Assembly (NCBI GenBank): GCA_020631735.1
Contig: CM036167.1
Coordinates: 2,050,988-2,114,987, forward strand
DNA: 64,000 bases
Direction: 5' to 3'
Source: Saccharum officinarum
Lineage: Eukaryota; Streptophyta; Magnoliopsida; Poales; Poaceae
Program-made: the position numbers and the translations under genes
Notes under the pieces: model-generated
The model's database searches: none
What the model saw: only the letters and a program-made list of their open reading frames with translations
Told to the model about the DNA's origin: nothing
Shown: positions 32,107 through 44,080 of the stretch, one piece after another
Position numbering within the stretch: the first letter of the stretch is position 1
Layout of the letters: every line of letters begins with the position of its first letter

Positions 32107-35100
32107 GGTGGTATGAGTTTTTGGATTTAGGATGGACGATGGGAATTGAATATTCTGGTGAATGACTGGCAGGCAGGGGGTTGCATACGCGTTGAAGTAT
32201 CAGGTAAAAAATGAAAGTTACGTACTCCTGCATGGCACATCGTTATCTCGTCAGGCTTTTTCTCACAAATTTTGTCTAATGAGTGGCGCATGCATGGAAT
32301 TCTCCACAGCGTGTGTAAGTTACAGACAGGCGCGCTCGATTTGACAAATAGCCCGCCCCATGAGTGGAAGGGTCTAGAAGAGAAGAACGGGAACGAAATG
32401 GTTCATATAATCGTTACGTTCTCTGAACCTCTGTGACGACTCCGTCAAGCTTTCAGTCCCACCATCACTGTTGTCCACGAAATAGTATTTTGCACGGCTA
32501 CTAGAAGCCCGCCCGACATGTATACTAGCCTCCATCTAGAAGTAAATAGGACGACAAGATCAAACATGATGGTAATATAATGATGACGGGTTTTTACAAG
32601 CATCATCAGTGTCAAATGAGTCTATGACGATGGGCCACTTGTCACCAAACGATTATAGTTTATTAGTAGGGGGGGAAAAAAGACCTGTTGAATCCCCTGT
32701 GAACGGACCCGCCGACCAAACCCGCTAGGCGATCAGCTGACGGCGACGACCTGAGAGCACACACGTACGTCGGCCGATTGCTTCAACAACCTATCCAGTA
32801 CCCACTCTGGTGTCCACGTCCACCCCACCAGGCAGACAAGATCCTGGACCAATGATGAAGAGAGCCTCGCGGGATTCAGCCCTCTGCTCCTGCACCTGCA
32901 GTCGACCTCGACCGCGCCGGGCCAGGCCAGGCCTGGGACGCCACGTGCACCCAGCGCCGCTGCGCGCAACCACCGAGCGCACGCACGAAGCAACGGGGGA
33001 CCCGCCCGGCGCCCGGCGTCGTCCGGTGCGGGACAGGGCAACTCAGCGACACCGCCGCCGAGGCGCCGAGTCAACTCGAAGCCAGCCGATGAGCCGAATC
33101 CATGCGAGTACTACGTGCGTCTGCGTCCGAGCGCGGGAGTTGGTTCCCCGTCGCTGCCATCGCCCGATACGTGGCCGACCGCGGCGGGATCCGCTTTGAG
33201 GCGGCGAGGCGCACCACGTGTTGGCTCGGGCCGTTTGCTTTGCTTGCCGCCCCGGTCGGCACCGTGGCCCTGCCCCTGCCACAGCCCACAGCCAGCACCA
33301 CCCCGACACTAACCGGCGTCGCGCGCCGACGGCGTAGTAGTAGTAAGGCAGAGGCACACAGGGCAATCGCGCCATCGGATCCCCCACGCGTTTTCCCCAC
33401 TTTTCGGCCGGGGGCGGGGTGCGTATCGTGGGTGGCGTCGAACGAGCTGGACGGACGCGTGCGTGTGCGGTGTGCCGCCTGCCGCGCGTGGAGGTGGAGC
33501 GGGCGCCTCGCTGCACGTGGGAGCCTGGCAGAGGCACTCACAGGCTGCCAGGCAGGCAGGCAGGCTGCTGGTGGTTTTGTCCGTTCCGCGGCCAGGTTTT
33601 TCACGCCGCCCAGACGAAGCGGACAGCCGCCCACCCCCAGCGGAAAAACGTTCGGGTTACGCTTTACTTACGCCCGTCGTCGCTGTCGAGCACGCAGGAG
33701 TTCCGAGCGCACACGACGGATCGTTCGTTTCTCCTGGGGGCTCGCAAGGTGGGTGGCTGAGAACGCTGCCACCGCCGCCGGTAACGGTGAGGTCTGAGGT
33801 GTTCGAGACATGCACGAGTGCGTGCGGTTGCGGTTGCGGCCTTACTGATCAAGCCATCTTACGGTGTGCACGTGCCTGATGTTACGCCCCAGCCCGCCAT
33901 CAAGCTTAACCGCGACCATGAATGTCTTGTGCGTACTTCTATCTCGTCAATCGGACAAGATCCCCAAAATCTCAGCCAGCATATGAACCAATCTCTGGCT
34001 CTCCGTGGCCGTATCATGCGCGCGGTAGGCGAGACCGTCACGAATCACCAAAATCAATCTCGAGCGTTACGTGCGTGACGAAACCTTTCCCGGAGTGGCA
34101 GCGCGGCACAGTGGCATCTGCCTTCGCAAGTGACCGATAAATAAAATTCTTACTAGTACGTGTGGCCGGGGCCAGCCGGCCGCAGGCGTCGCCGTCAGAT
34201 GGGATGGAACGCCCCGCCGGAAATATCTCTTGATCGCGTGGTGGCCACCGTGGAGATCCATCTCCGTCGCGCGTCAAACTTGGGCGTTTTCTCGAGGGAA
34301 ATTAATAAAAAGTGAAAAGAGTGCTGCAGATTTTTCATGAGTTGTTGGAGCAACGCCGGAGCCCGGCCGGAGCTTGTCAAGCGACGGCGTCAGCAATTCG
34401 TCAGGCTTGTAATAAAGGATTATACAGATGATTGGGCGAAGCAGAACACGAAATGGTGCGGAGTATTCACGTCATGCATTCGTAGCAACCGACTAACTTT
34501 TTTTTTTGTCTCTGCTTTCTTCACTTAGAGTCTGTTTCGATCCCTACGGCCACAACTAACAGTTAAGTGCTGAAAATTAGCTGTGGACATGTTTGGATCC
34601 TCAACTAAAACATCAGTTAATGTCTTACCTATCACACAGCTAACAATTAGGTATTAATTGTTTTTTTTCTAGCTAACATAGCTAATACTTAATTGAGTGG
34701 ATCCGACTATAATTAGCTGCACCACATCGAGAGATTTGAGAAATCAAAATGATTCATTTTTTTCAAGTAGAAAAAAATGAGTTCTCAAAACATAAAAAGA
34801 TGAAAAGTTGCATATGCCCAGACCCTGAAATATACATGCATCCTACGTTCAGAAATTGAAGATCCTTATTGCCATGTTTGAACCAATTTTTGTTATGTAT
34901 TTTTTTAACGAACTTTGAACGGACTTATGTACTTATGCCGATATGCATTGTACATTAATTTGTACATAGCCTTTTAGCAACTGATAAGTTGATTAATGAT
35001 TTCTTCCTCTCCTCTTACATTTCTTTTTGTAAGAAGAGAGTTGACTTAAAACTTCTGAAACATACATTATACCCATAAAATCAATCTGAATCGGTCTAAT

Positions 35101-35640
35101 TATTGGTACCCAAAATCCTATATGTCTTTTTTTTCTGAAGATATGGATGAAGCGAAAGAATTCATAAACTCGCTGACTCCGTTCAGAATCAGTCCGTTAC
35201 GGTATTAATCCCGTTTTTAATTAATTAATTCTTCTAAGTCGCAAAAAAAATTAATTCTTCTTCTGCACATTGTTGAATCGGTGGTTTTAGGCTTTCAGCA
35301 TCTTATGTGTCTCAATGTCGACCGACCAGCTATGCCTTGCTTGACTGACATTTTGTGGATGATGGATATACATATATTTTGTACCAGCTACTTCCGCTGA
35401 CTTACGTGTAAAAATTTTCCATTGTAAAACTTCTGACGTGTACATGTTGACTTAGACTAGAAAAACCATCAAGTTATTCCACACGAACACTCATCGATCG
35501 GGTCATCTCGTGTGGTGTATGCATATTGTTCTTTGCATCCATCGTCTTGAAGTCAGTAACACGTAAGAGCACCGATGATTTAATTTTAATTTTATTTGTC
35601 TTGCAACAACTATATCTGTCAGCTGCCATTTGCGATGAAC
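32107..35640. other. gene-free stretch with GC-rich block 32700-34300
   Basis: The GC-rich block contains several long overlapping ORFs in most frames, none with recognisable motifs and all disrupted between the two assembled copies. It looks like GC-biased non-coding DNA or a relict promoter/CpG-like region. The AT-rich part at 34530-34720, with TAGCTAACATAGCTAATAC and TGGATCC words, may be another MITE. No RNA gene seen. Confidence 0.35.
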
Positions 35641-35672
35641 TGGGGCAAAAACTGGAAGATGTTTTGCAAAAA

Positions 35673-35854
35673 CTGGAAGATGTTTTTCTAGCTCGATAAT
35701 AAGATAAACAAGTTACGTTACTGTCCCGTAATTTTGCACGTCTGGCACGGAGATGACCTGTGACTGGAAGATGTTTTTCTAGCTCGATAATAAGATAAAC
35801 AAGTTACGTTACTGTCCCGTAATTTTGCACGTCTGGCACGGAGATGACCTGTGA
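35673..35854. repeat. perfect 91-bp tandem duplication
   Basis: Two adjacent identical units (35673-35763, 35764-35854) begin CTGGAAGATGTTTTTCTAGC and end GAGATGACCTGTGA. The start is embedded in a further short repeat of GCAAAAACTGGAAGATGTTT. Confidence 0.95.
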
Positions 35855-36495
35855 CTCTGAGTGCGAGGAGCCGACCTGCAGGCTGACGCTAATGCATAAA
35901 TCACGCTGCCGTAAACTCGTCATCAGTCTTATACTCTCACGCACCCATGTATGGTACTGCCATCTGTTCTTGAAAGAGCTATATCAGATTGTTTCTTTGT
36001 GTCGCGAAATTAACCCGGATAAGAATTTTGATGGGAACAAAGATATGAATCTGGTGAAACGGAAAAAGGAATGATCATGGATGTAATGTAAGATGTATCT
36101 CTTTCCAATCGAACTTTTGTCATCAGGGAACAGTTGTTCTTTCTTTTCTGGGGCAGGATTCCTGAAGAACAGTGTCCACCAATCTTCTGTCATCTTTCCG
36201 TTGAAAACCCAACAGTAACTATGATCTGCGATCACTCAAGGAGTACTTGTGGCTAGTTCTGAAAAATCAAGGACTCGAGTTACTGAAAAGATCAGGATAC
36301 ATACAGAGTTGCTCATACTTGTGGTGCACGCCGAGAGATAGTTTAAGCAGGTCAGCGTCAGCCGCAAGGACGCAACATGGCTAGTACAACGGTGACCCGA
36401 GCTCCGTTTTGTAAACTGCCAACTGGGCCGGCGGATGAGGCGAGACTCAGCCACAAATTGCCCTAGAAACCCCGGCGCGAATGAAATTCGTCAAT

Positions 36496-36563
36496 TTCTT
36501 AAGCAGTTTCGCCACGCGATCTACATGCGTTCTTAAGCAGTTTCGCCACGCGATCTACATGCG
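36496..36563. repeat. 34-bp tandem duplication
   Basis: TTCTTAAGCAGTTTCGCC and the following CACGCGATCTACATGCG occur twice in succession. The same duplication is present in copy 2 near 48960-49027. Confidence 0.95.
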
Positions 36564-37095
36564 CCGCCGTTGGTTGTGTTGTGTTGTGTGAGCGGCTGGG
36601 GCAGTGACACCATGCTGAGTTGATCCCCGAGTCATCGTACAGGAGCTCGTCGTTGGATGTGTTACTGTCCTACTGTGCAGACAGGGAATGCGATCACCTG
36701 TTGCTTTCTGTGTTTGTTGTTCTTGCGATCTGCGATTTCTTGTGGGAGCTGGATGGTGAGGAAGATTAAGCATCTAAGTCAAAACTAATAATTAAGGCTC
36801 GTCTGACGAATTCTATGCATGTGGGTTGAGGACGTACGTACTCATCAGCAAGGTCGTGCGATTTTCTTTCTGAGCAGATTTTGTGACTGGCACCCGGTGA
36901 TCCTGATCAATATGAAGTGTGCTTGCTGAACAAGAACAATCACTTCGAGAACTGTAATCTGCAGAAGTGTTACGTGAGTTCTGAGGACAGAATGACGCCA
37001 ACCTCATTTGATACAATCCAATCATCTACGTAGAACTGTATTAATCGTCCTGTGGTCAATGTCTCTTCTGATGAAACATGCATGAACTGGACTAG

Positions 37096-37195
37096 NNNNN
37101 NNNNNNNNNNNNNNNNNNNNNNNNNNNNNNNNNNNNNNNNNNNNNNNNNNNNNNNNNNNNNNNNNNNNNNNNNNNNNNNNNNNNNNNNNNNNNNN
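37096..37195. other. assembly gap (100 N) between the two duplicated blocks
   Basis: Exactly 100 N. It sits precisely at the end of copy 1 and the start of copy 2 of the 12.37-kb block. Confidence 0.99.
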
Positions 37196-38371
37196 GGCGC
37201 TCTGTATGTAGGTAGTAGGTTGCATTCATATTGGAATTGTAGGGGTGGGCAATCTGACCGAAGAATTCATTTCAGTTTTCGGGTTTCAAGATTTCGGTCG
37301 ACCAAAAATAAAGAATAAAATACATTGCAAATATTGAAGATCAAGCAATTCAGTTTCGGTCATTTTGATTTGGTCTTGGCAAGCTAACCGAATGCGAATA
37401 GTTTTTGAGACATGTTTTGACAACAAAATTCGTCATAATTTTTTCACTTCAAACCATGTTTTGACAGTAAAATATGACACTACAAATACAAATAATATAT
37501 ACACCGATACTGTAATATTATTGCAACTTGATGAAAACATTCAATTGTTGAAAGTTTAAACACAATACCTAATAGACATGCAAAGAACAATTCACAAGCA
37601 AATAACAACTATTTCGGTTAGTTCGGTCAGTTCAGCTAACCAGTGTTTAATACCGAATTAGCCAAAATAAATTGGGTCAGTTAGAATTTAGGATGACCGA
37701 AGTATTTGGTTTGGTTCGGCTATTTGGTTTTGACGTACCCTACTGGGGCTTGTTATGTCACTACTCACTACAATCGTTGACGTTTGAGTTATCTCTTGTT
37801 TGTTCGCATAGTCTCTGAAACTATGTCTCGACAGGTTTGCAGTCGATGCTTGCTATCATCAATGCTTCAGATGTGTAACCCTGACGGGCTGACCCTTTTT
37901 CAGCAATTTACCTCTTGCATTGACAGGTTTGCACGTTATGTTTAATGTAGTGCTGGTTTCAGTTTACATCATGTTCCTTGTTCCATTCTGTAATTTCACC
38001 TATAAGGCTACAAATCCTTAGTTGGTTTCCAAATATCTAACTGAAAATAAAACGTGCAAAATGCAAGCAACATTTTAGATTTGAGATGACCATTTTTACC
38101 AAACCATTCCCTTTTACACAACATCTTTGTGCAAGTGCAACAGACCTTGCAAGTCCGAGCCGGACTTTTCATCACACTGTTTTTGCATACCTGGTATCAC
38201 CTAACACCCAGCAACATCGCTATCGCTATCTAGAAGAAAAGAAACAAGAATCACAATCTCAGGACTAAACCAAGCCAAAGTGACATTGTGTCACATCTCT
38301 AGTATCACACACGCTGTTTTAAATCCTACGTATATATGTACTCGTCACTTCCCGCTAGCTCCTGCTCTTAA

Positions 38372-41333
38372 TTAAGCCCCCCTCTCCTTGTGGTGGCTCG
38401 ACGCCCTCCGCTGCCGCCGGAGAGCGGCGGTGTAATCGCCGCCGACCATCCCTTCCCGGCTGTGCAGCACAATGCCGGCGTGGATCGACGAGTTGGGGTA
38501 CTTCTGGCGGTGCCTGTCCTGGTGGCTCTGGTGGTGCTCCTCCACCTCCACCTTGACGCCCACCACCTTGTCCTCCTCCACGCTGATGGTGAACACGAAC
38601 GGGCCGGCGGGGAAGAAGTCGTCGTCCATGCCGAGCACGGGCTCCAGGGCCCTGACCACCTCCCGCATCGTGGGCCTGGACTTGGGGTTCTGGCTGAGGC
38701 ACTTGTAGGCCACGATGGCGCCACTTCGGCGCCCCTGCACGAGTACTGGCACTCCAGGGCCGGGTCCATGACCTTGTACAGCCTGTCGGGGTGCTTGAGG
38801 TACGGCCTGGCCCACTCCACCAGGTTCTGCTCCCGTGTCCGCCGCGAGCGGTCCACCGACTGCCGGCCCGCGAGCAGCTCCAGCAGCACCACGCCGAAGC
38901 TGTACACGTCGCTCTTGGCGGTCAGGTGGCCCGTCAGGATGTACTCGGGCGCCGCGTACCCGTGGGTCCCCATCACACGCGTCGTCACGTGCGTCTCGTC
39001 GCCCTGCGGCCCGTCCTTGGCCAGACCAAAGTCGGACAGCTTGGTGTTGTAGTCCTGTATGTATGATCACATCGATACAGTTAGGTTTGAAAGATTAGGC
39101 ATGTTGGGTTCATCTACAATCGTACAATGCATCGTGATATTAGTGGTGTACTGTTGAGAACTGTTCACGTTTAGATGTTTAATCGTCCGTGGGGATACTT
39201 GTATGGGATAAGATAGGCTGACAGTGATGGTCAGGATATTTTGGTTTGTTGGACGATGTGAATGTAGGATAGATAACCGGGGATTTCTCAAGTTTGGCGT
39301 GTGGTCAAGGCTGCCTATAACGTGCCAGCAAGGTGTGTGTAGGCTGTGTTTAGTTCCTCCAAAAATACACTATGCAAAAAAAAAGATTTCCCGTTACATC
39401 AAACTTGCGATACATGCATGAAATACTAAATGTAGATGAAATCAAAAACTAATTGTACAGCTTGGTTGTACTTTGCGAGACGAACGTTTTGAACCTAATT
39501 AGTCAACGGTTGGACACTATTTACCAAATAAAGCCAAAACATGCTACAATATATTTTTCACCATTTTCAAGGAAACTAAACTCAGCCATAGTTGAGAAAC
39601 GTGTGGCGCAGCAAGATACTACTGAATGGTCACTTGAGTGACTCGCAAGGTCAAAAGGTTCAAAATTAATATTTAATAAAACATTCCTGCGGGTAAATTT
39701 ATCCATGCTATGGTATTTTTACGGTCACCAGAGTGAGCACTGCAAGTATTTTTTACGGTCACCAGAGTGACGTGTGTCAACATATCCTCTTTTGTTGGAA
39801 GTTACCGTTTGGGTGCGTTCACTTCAAAAAAAGCAGGTGAAAAGTTATTATAGCATCTTTTGTTGTTATTTGGTAAAATTTGTCCAATCATGAACGAACT
39901 AGGCTCAAAAGATTCGTCCCGACATTTACAAACAAACTATACAATTAGTTATCTTTTTTACCTACATTTAATGCTCCATGCATGCATCGAAAGATTTGAT
40001 GTGATGGGTGGAAGAGGAAATATTTTGGGTTGGGATGGGGAAGTGAACACACCCTGAGCTTGCATTTCGGAGCCACGTGTCTAGTGCGGGGATGGAAAGT
40101 GCTTGCTACTCTCCATCCATTCTAAATTATAAATTATAAGTTGTTTTAATTTTTTTATTAGTAAAATAGATGAACAGAGCGACTTATCTCTGAGGGGAAC
40201 TGTGAGCTTGCTTACCGAGCCGAGCAGGATGTTGGAGGCCTTGAAGTCGCGGTAGATCACCGGCGGGTCGGCGTCGTGGAGGAAGGCGAGGCCCTTGGCC
40301 GCGCCGACGGCAATCTTCATCCTCGTCATCCATGGGAGGGCGCCGTTGACACCTGCAGCGACAAGGACGTTGCATGCGAGTTTTCAGTTTCCTCCCCGGC
40401 ATTGACCAAGTGTTGTAAGCATGAGACCCGGCAGCATCTAATCTTATAAAAAAGAATATTTTGCTCCTCCAGAAGGCACATTACAGCTCACCTAGTCCTA
40501 CGACTTTCATCGAATGGGACAGAAACTGGAGGCTGCAGGGGACAGGTTTTCAAATTGACAGATTTTCTTTGCTTGCTGGGCTCAAAAAGACGACCGAATT
40601 GACACCCGAGGCGACCAAATTAGCAGCGCGAAGCAGAAAAAGAGCTCACTTTTGAAGAGGTGGTTCTCCAGGCTCCCGAAGCTCATGAACTCGTACACCA
40701 GCATCCGGTGCTCCGCCTCGTAGCAGTAGCCGATGAGCTTCACCAGGTTCTTGTGCCTCAGTTGCCCAAGGAAGAACACCTCAGCCTGCGAGAACGAACA
40801 ACCCCCAAATTCGATCAGCGTTCTGTTCAATCTCTCAGTAGTCAGGAGCAGTCGATCGAGCTGCTGCATGCATTTGCCAAGAACTGACACTCTGCTCGGC
40901 GCTTACTGACCAGCCACTCCTTGTGCCCCTGCGTGCCGCCTTCCAGGTCGAGGTACTTGATGGCGACGTCCTGCGCGCGGAGGCCCGGGCGGAGCGCCTC
41001 GCCGACGGCGCCCCTGTAGACCGGCCGAAGCCGCCGCAGCCGAGGTAGTTGGCGCGGGAGAAGCCCGCCGTGGCGGACCGGAGCTCCGCGTAGGTGAAGG
41101 CGTGCAGGTTGGACCCGGACAGCGTCAGCGACAGGTCCTCGGGGAGAGCATCTCCGACGAGCTGAGGCTCGTGAACGACATCCGCGACGACGACGACGAC
41201 CTCGGGCTGTCCTTGCCACCCTCCGCCGCGTGATCCTCCGCCGCCGCCGCGGCGTCGAGCCGTCGTTGTCCTCGACCGCCGCGCTGCCGCCCGCGCAGCA
41301 CAGGTACGTCCTCCAAGACTGGGCGCCGGCCAT
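38372..41333 (-). pseudogene. second copy of the RLCK-VII gene, frameshifted (probable assembly duplicate)
   Basis: The exon equivalents are 40911-41333, 40650-40785, 40216-40352 and 38372-39054, with the same splice sites as the first copy. Relative to that copy, single bases are missing in exon 4 near 38719 (GGCGGCC to GGCGCC) and in exon 1 near 41022, 41142 and 41218 (G or C runs shortened). The exon 1 losses total three bases, so the frame recovers after a scrambled stretch, but the exon 4 loss removes the normal C-terminal kinase lobe. All four are one-base losses in short G/C runs near the start of a contig, which is how unpolished long-read ends fail. I therefore doubt it is a separate gene or a true pseudogene. 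If the duplication were real, this would be a very recent dead paralogue. Confidence 0.8.
39342..40054. mobile_element. two intronic MITEs, second copy
   Basis: Equivalents of the MITEs at 26869-27114 and 27339-27582 lie at about 39342-39587 and 39811-40054. They differ by a few bases only. Confidence 0.75.
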
Positions 41334-42586
41334 GTCAGTCGGTGGAGCAGCTGGTCAAGTGCGTGCGTTCGATTGTTCGGGTGGAGCCGCGTGTGCGGGG
41401 CAGAGGAGCTCAGGGGGGAGTGGAAGAAGAGGCCGGACCGGAGGGAGGGTCTGACCGTCTGGGAAAGAAGAGAGAGGCTTAGTTGGGGAGAAGCGCGGGT
41501 GGGCAGCAGGCCTTTTATGAGCGCGCGCTCGCGGCCAGGGAGACGGCGATGGCATCGCCTACCCAATCCGGTGAGCAGCCGCACGGATGGCCCTGAACTG
41601 AACCCCTCCTCGCCCCGCCCTTGTGGCTGCGAGCAGCCTACGACTCGACACGCAGAAACAGAGCAGCGCGGCAAAACCAAAACCGCGGGTGATGTGACGG
41701 ACGGCCGCAAACAGGGGACAACTAACACACCAGTAGACAACGCTGCATGGTGGTAGCTGGGTGGGGGCGCACGGCGTCACCGCTCGTCCACTCCCACGAA
41801 TAGTAGTAGTTGTTAGTTATAGAGCGGTTTCGTTCGATGACAGCCGTGGATTTGTGTGCTCGTTTTAGTCGTCTGGGGCAAGCAGTTTGCGGCTTTGTAA
41901 GGTCCAGTAAAAAAAAGGTTCGCAGAGGTGATGCTTTGCAACTTGTGTGGAAGCAGGTGAAGTAAAATACTATGGAACGGATATGGCCTAGCCACCAGCT
42001 GGGGCGTGTAACGAAATTCAATTGGGCGTCGCCGCCGTTGTTTAGTCGGATCGTGGCATGGGGTCCTGCCCAAGTGTTAACGTCACAACAGTTTTGCAAG
42101 TAAGTAAACCTGAATCATTGTTCCTCGTCGCCGGTAGCCGGTGCGATGATGGAGTACTGGTCCAAACGCTAAAGAACACGAGCTAGATTAGAGGCTAGTT
42201 CGTGTGCCGCCTAATCCTAGCACCAACTTGCCTAGCCTTGGAATGAGATTCCTGCATATCGATCTATCTTTACCTCGCTCGCTCTCCGTGTGCTCGAACG
42301 AGGAACTGCTACCGGAAAGTCTATGGCTGGCAACTCTGACGTCGTCACCTGCTGTATTGTACTGTATGTATGCCCCCTGTGTGTGTTTGCAAAACGGTGT
42401 GTCTTTTCTACTTTTGGGGCCTTTCTGTCCCTGTCCGAGCAAAAGACACGGCAAAATTATCCCATCCTATGCGTTGCCACATGCTAGGTGCATTTTCTGT
42501 TGATGAGACGCAAGCTACTATAGTACGTAGAGACATTGCAATATGCCAGTATCTGAACCACCCTACACGCGAGATCTATCTTCAGA

Positions 42587-43445
42587 CCTTGTTTAGATAG
42601 CCTTACGAAGAATTTTTTCACTCTATCTCCATCACATCAATCTTTACATGCATGAAACATTAAATGTAGATAAAAAAATAACTAATTACACAGTTTAGTT
42701 ATAAATCACGAGACGAATCTTTTGAGCCTAGTTAGTCTATGATTGATACTAATTACCAAATACAAACGAAATGCTATAGTTTCAAATTTTTCTAACATCT
42801 TCTATCTAAATAAGGCCTCAGTTTAGGGTGTGTTTGGTTCGAAAAGTTAAAGTTTAATAAACACTGTAGCACTTTCGTCTTATTTGACAAAAAGTTTCCA
42901 ATCTTAGACTAATTAGGCTTAATAGATTCGTCTCGTAAATTACCCCTAATCTGTGCCGATATGCATGCAATTAGTCTACATTTAGTACTCCATGTATTTG
43001 AGGGAACATTGATATGATAAGAGTTAAACTTTAACTCTGGAAACAAAACAGGCCCTTATAGAATTGGGGAGGATAACATTCTGTCCACTGCTGCAGAGAC
43101 AGCAGAATGATGAGGCCAACACTCCAGCACTTGACAGTTGAGCCTGCGAGCCAACCATGCTCAGGTCTGGTGTTGCACCTGTCCTGTCTGTCTGCCTCAG
43201 AGTCGAACACACTGTAGCCACGTTTAGTTCCCAAAAATTTTTCAAGATTTCCCGTTACATCGAATGTTTAGACATATACATAGAGCATTAAATGTAGACG
43301 AAAAAAAACTAATTACACAGTTTGGTAGAAAACTATGAGACGAATCTTTTGAGCCTAATTAGTCCATGATTGGACACTAATTAACAAATACAAACGAAAT
43401 GCTACAGTAATCAAAAGCCAATTTTCTTTGCCGAACTAAACGCAC
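42587..43445. mobile_element. three MITEs, second copy
   Basis: Equivalents of the MITEs at 30119, 30357 and 30751 lie at about 42587-42817, 42825-43055 and 43219-43445. Confidence 0.72.
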
Positions 43446-43474
43446 CCTATATTTTCCCACACATCGGACGCCGG

Positions 43475-44080
43475 CAGGGTTTTTTTTACCGACCGGTCAC
43501 CCCAAACCGCCGGCCTCCGGTTCCGGTTTACCGGTCCGGTTTACCGGTAACCGGTCGGTAACCGGTCGAATTTGAATTTGAATTCAAACGCGCCTTCGGT
43601 TCGGTTTGTCACCGGTTTACCGGGCGGTTTGGAGCGGTAACCGCTCGGTTTGAGTTTGGAATTTTTTTTTTCTTTTTTTAAACTTCTATACGTATAAATA
43701 AATACTAAACGAACTCGAATTTGAAAAATTTTTACACCATTGACTTCTATAAATCATGAACTATTTTTAGGAATTTTTTAAGTATTTTTTGTTTTTTTCA
43801 AATTTTAAATTTGAATTTGGGGCCTTAACGGGCCAGGACCAGGATTTTTTTCAAACTTCTATACGTATAAATAAATACTAAACGAACTCGAATTTGAAAA
43901 AATTTTACACCATTGGCTTCTATAAATCATGAACTATTTTAGGAATTTTTTCAGCATTTTTTTTTAAATTTTAATTTGAATTTGGAGAATACCTAACCGG
44001 ACCGGACCGGAACTGGTCCGGCCCGGTTAGGCCGGTAACCGCGGTAAACCGCGGTTTACCGAGCGGTTTTTTTAACCCTG
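43475..44080. mobile_element. hAT non-autonomous element, second copy
   Basis: It has the same CAGGGTT...AACCCTG ends and GACGCCGG flanks as the element at 31007-31617, and is about five bases shorter through homopolymer differences. Confidence 0.88.

Larger units (their letters stand above)
24722..37095. repeat. 12.37-kb duplicated block, copy 1 (ends at the assembly gap)
   Basis: The sequence from GGCGCTCTGTATGTAGG at 24722 to GAACTGGACTAG at 37095 recurs at 37196-49562 in the same order and orientation. This copy ends exactly at the N run. Several single-base homopolymer shortenings relative to copy 2 cluster in its last 800 bp (near 36325, 36470, 36652, 36740, 36872 and 36890). Confidence 0.97.

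Noticed and set aside
33102..33797. 231-residue plus-strand ORF in a GC-rich block
   Set aside because: Several frames are open at once, the composition is Arg/Ala-biased, there are no motifs, and the frame differs between the two assembled copies.
25898..41333. A two-gene tandem cluster of RLCK kinases
   Set aside because: The copies are separated by a 100-N gap exactly at the duplicated boundary and differ by a few substitutions and homopolymer indels, so an assembly duplicate is the simpler explanation.
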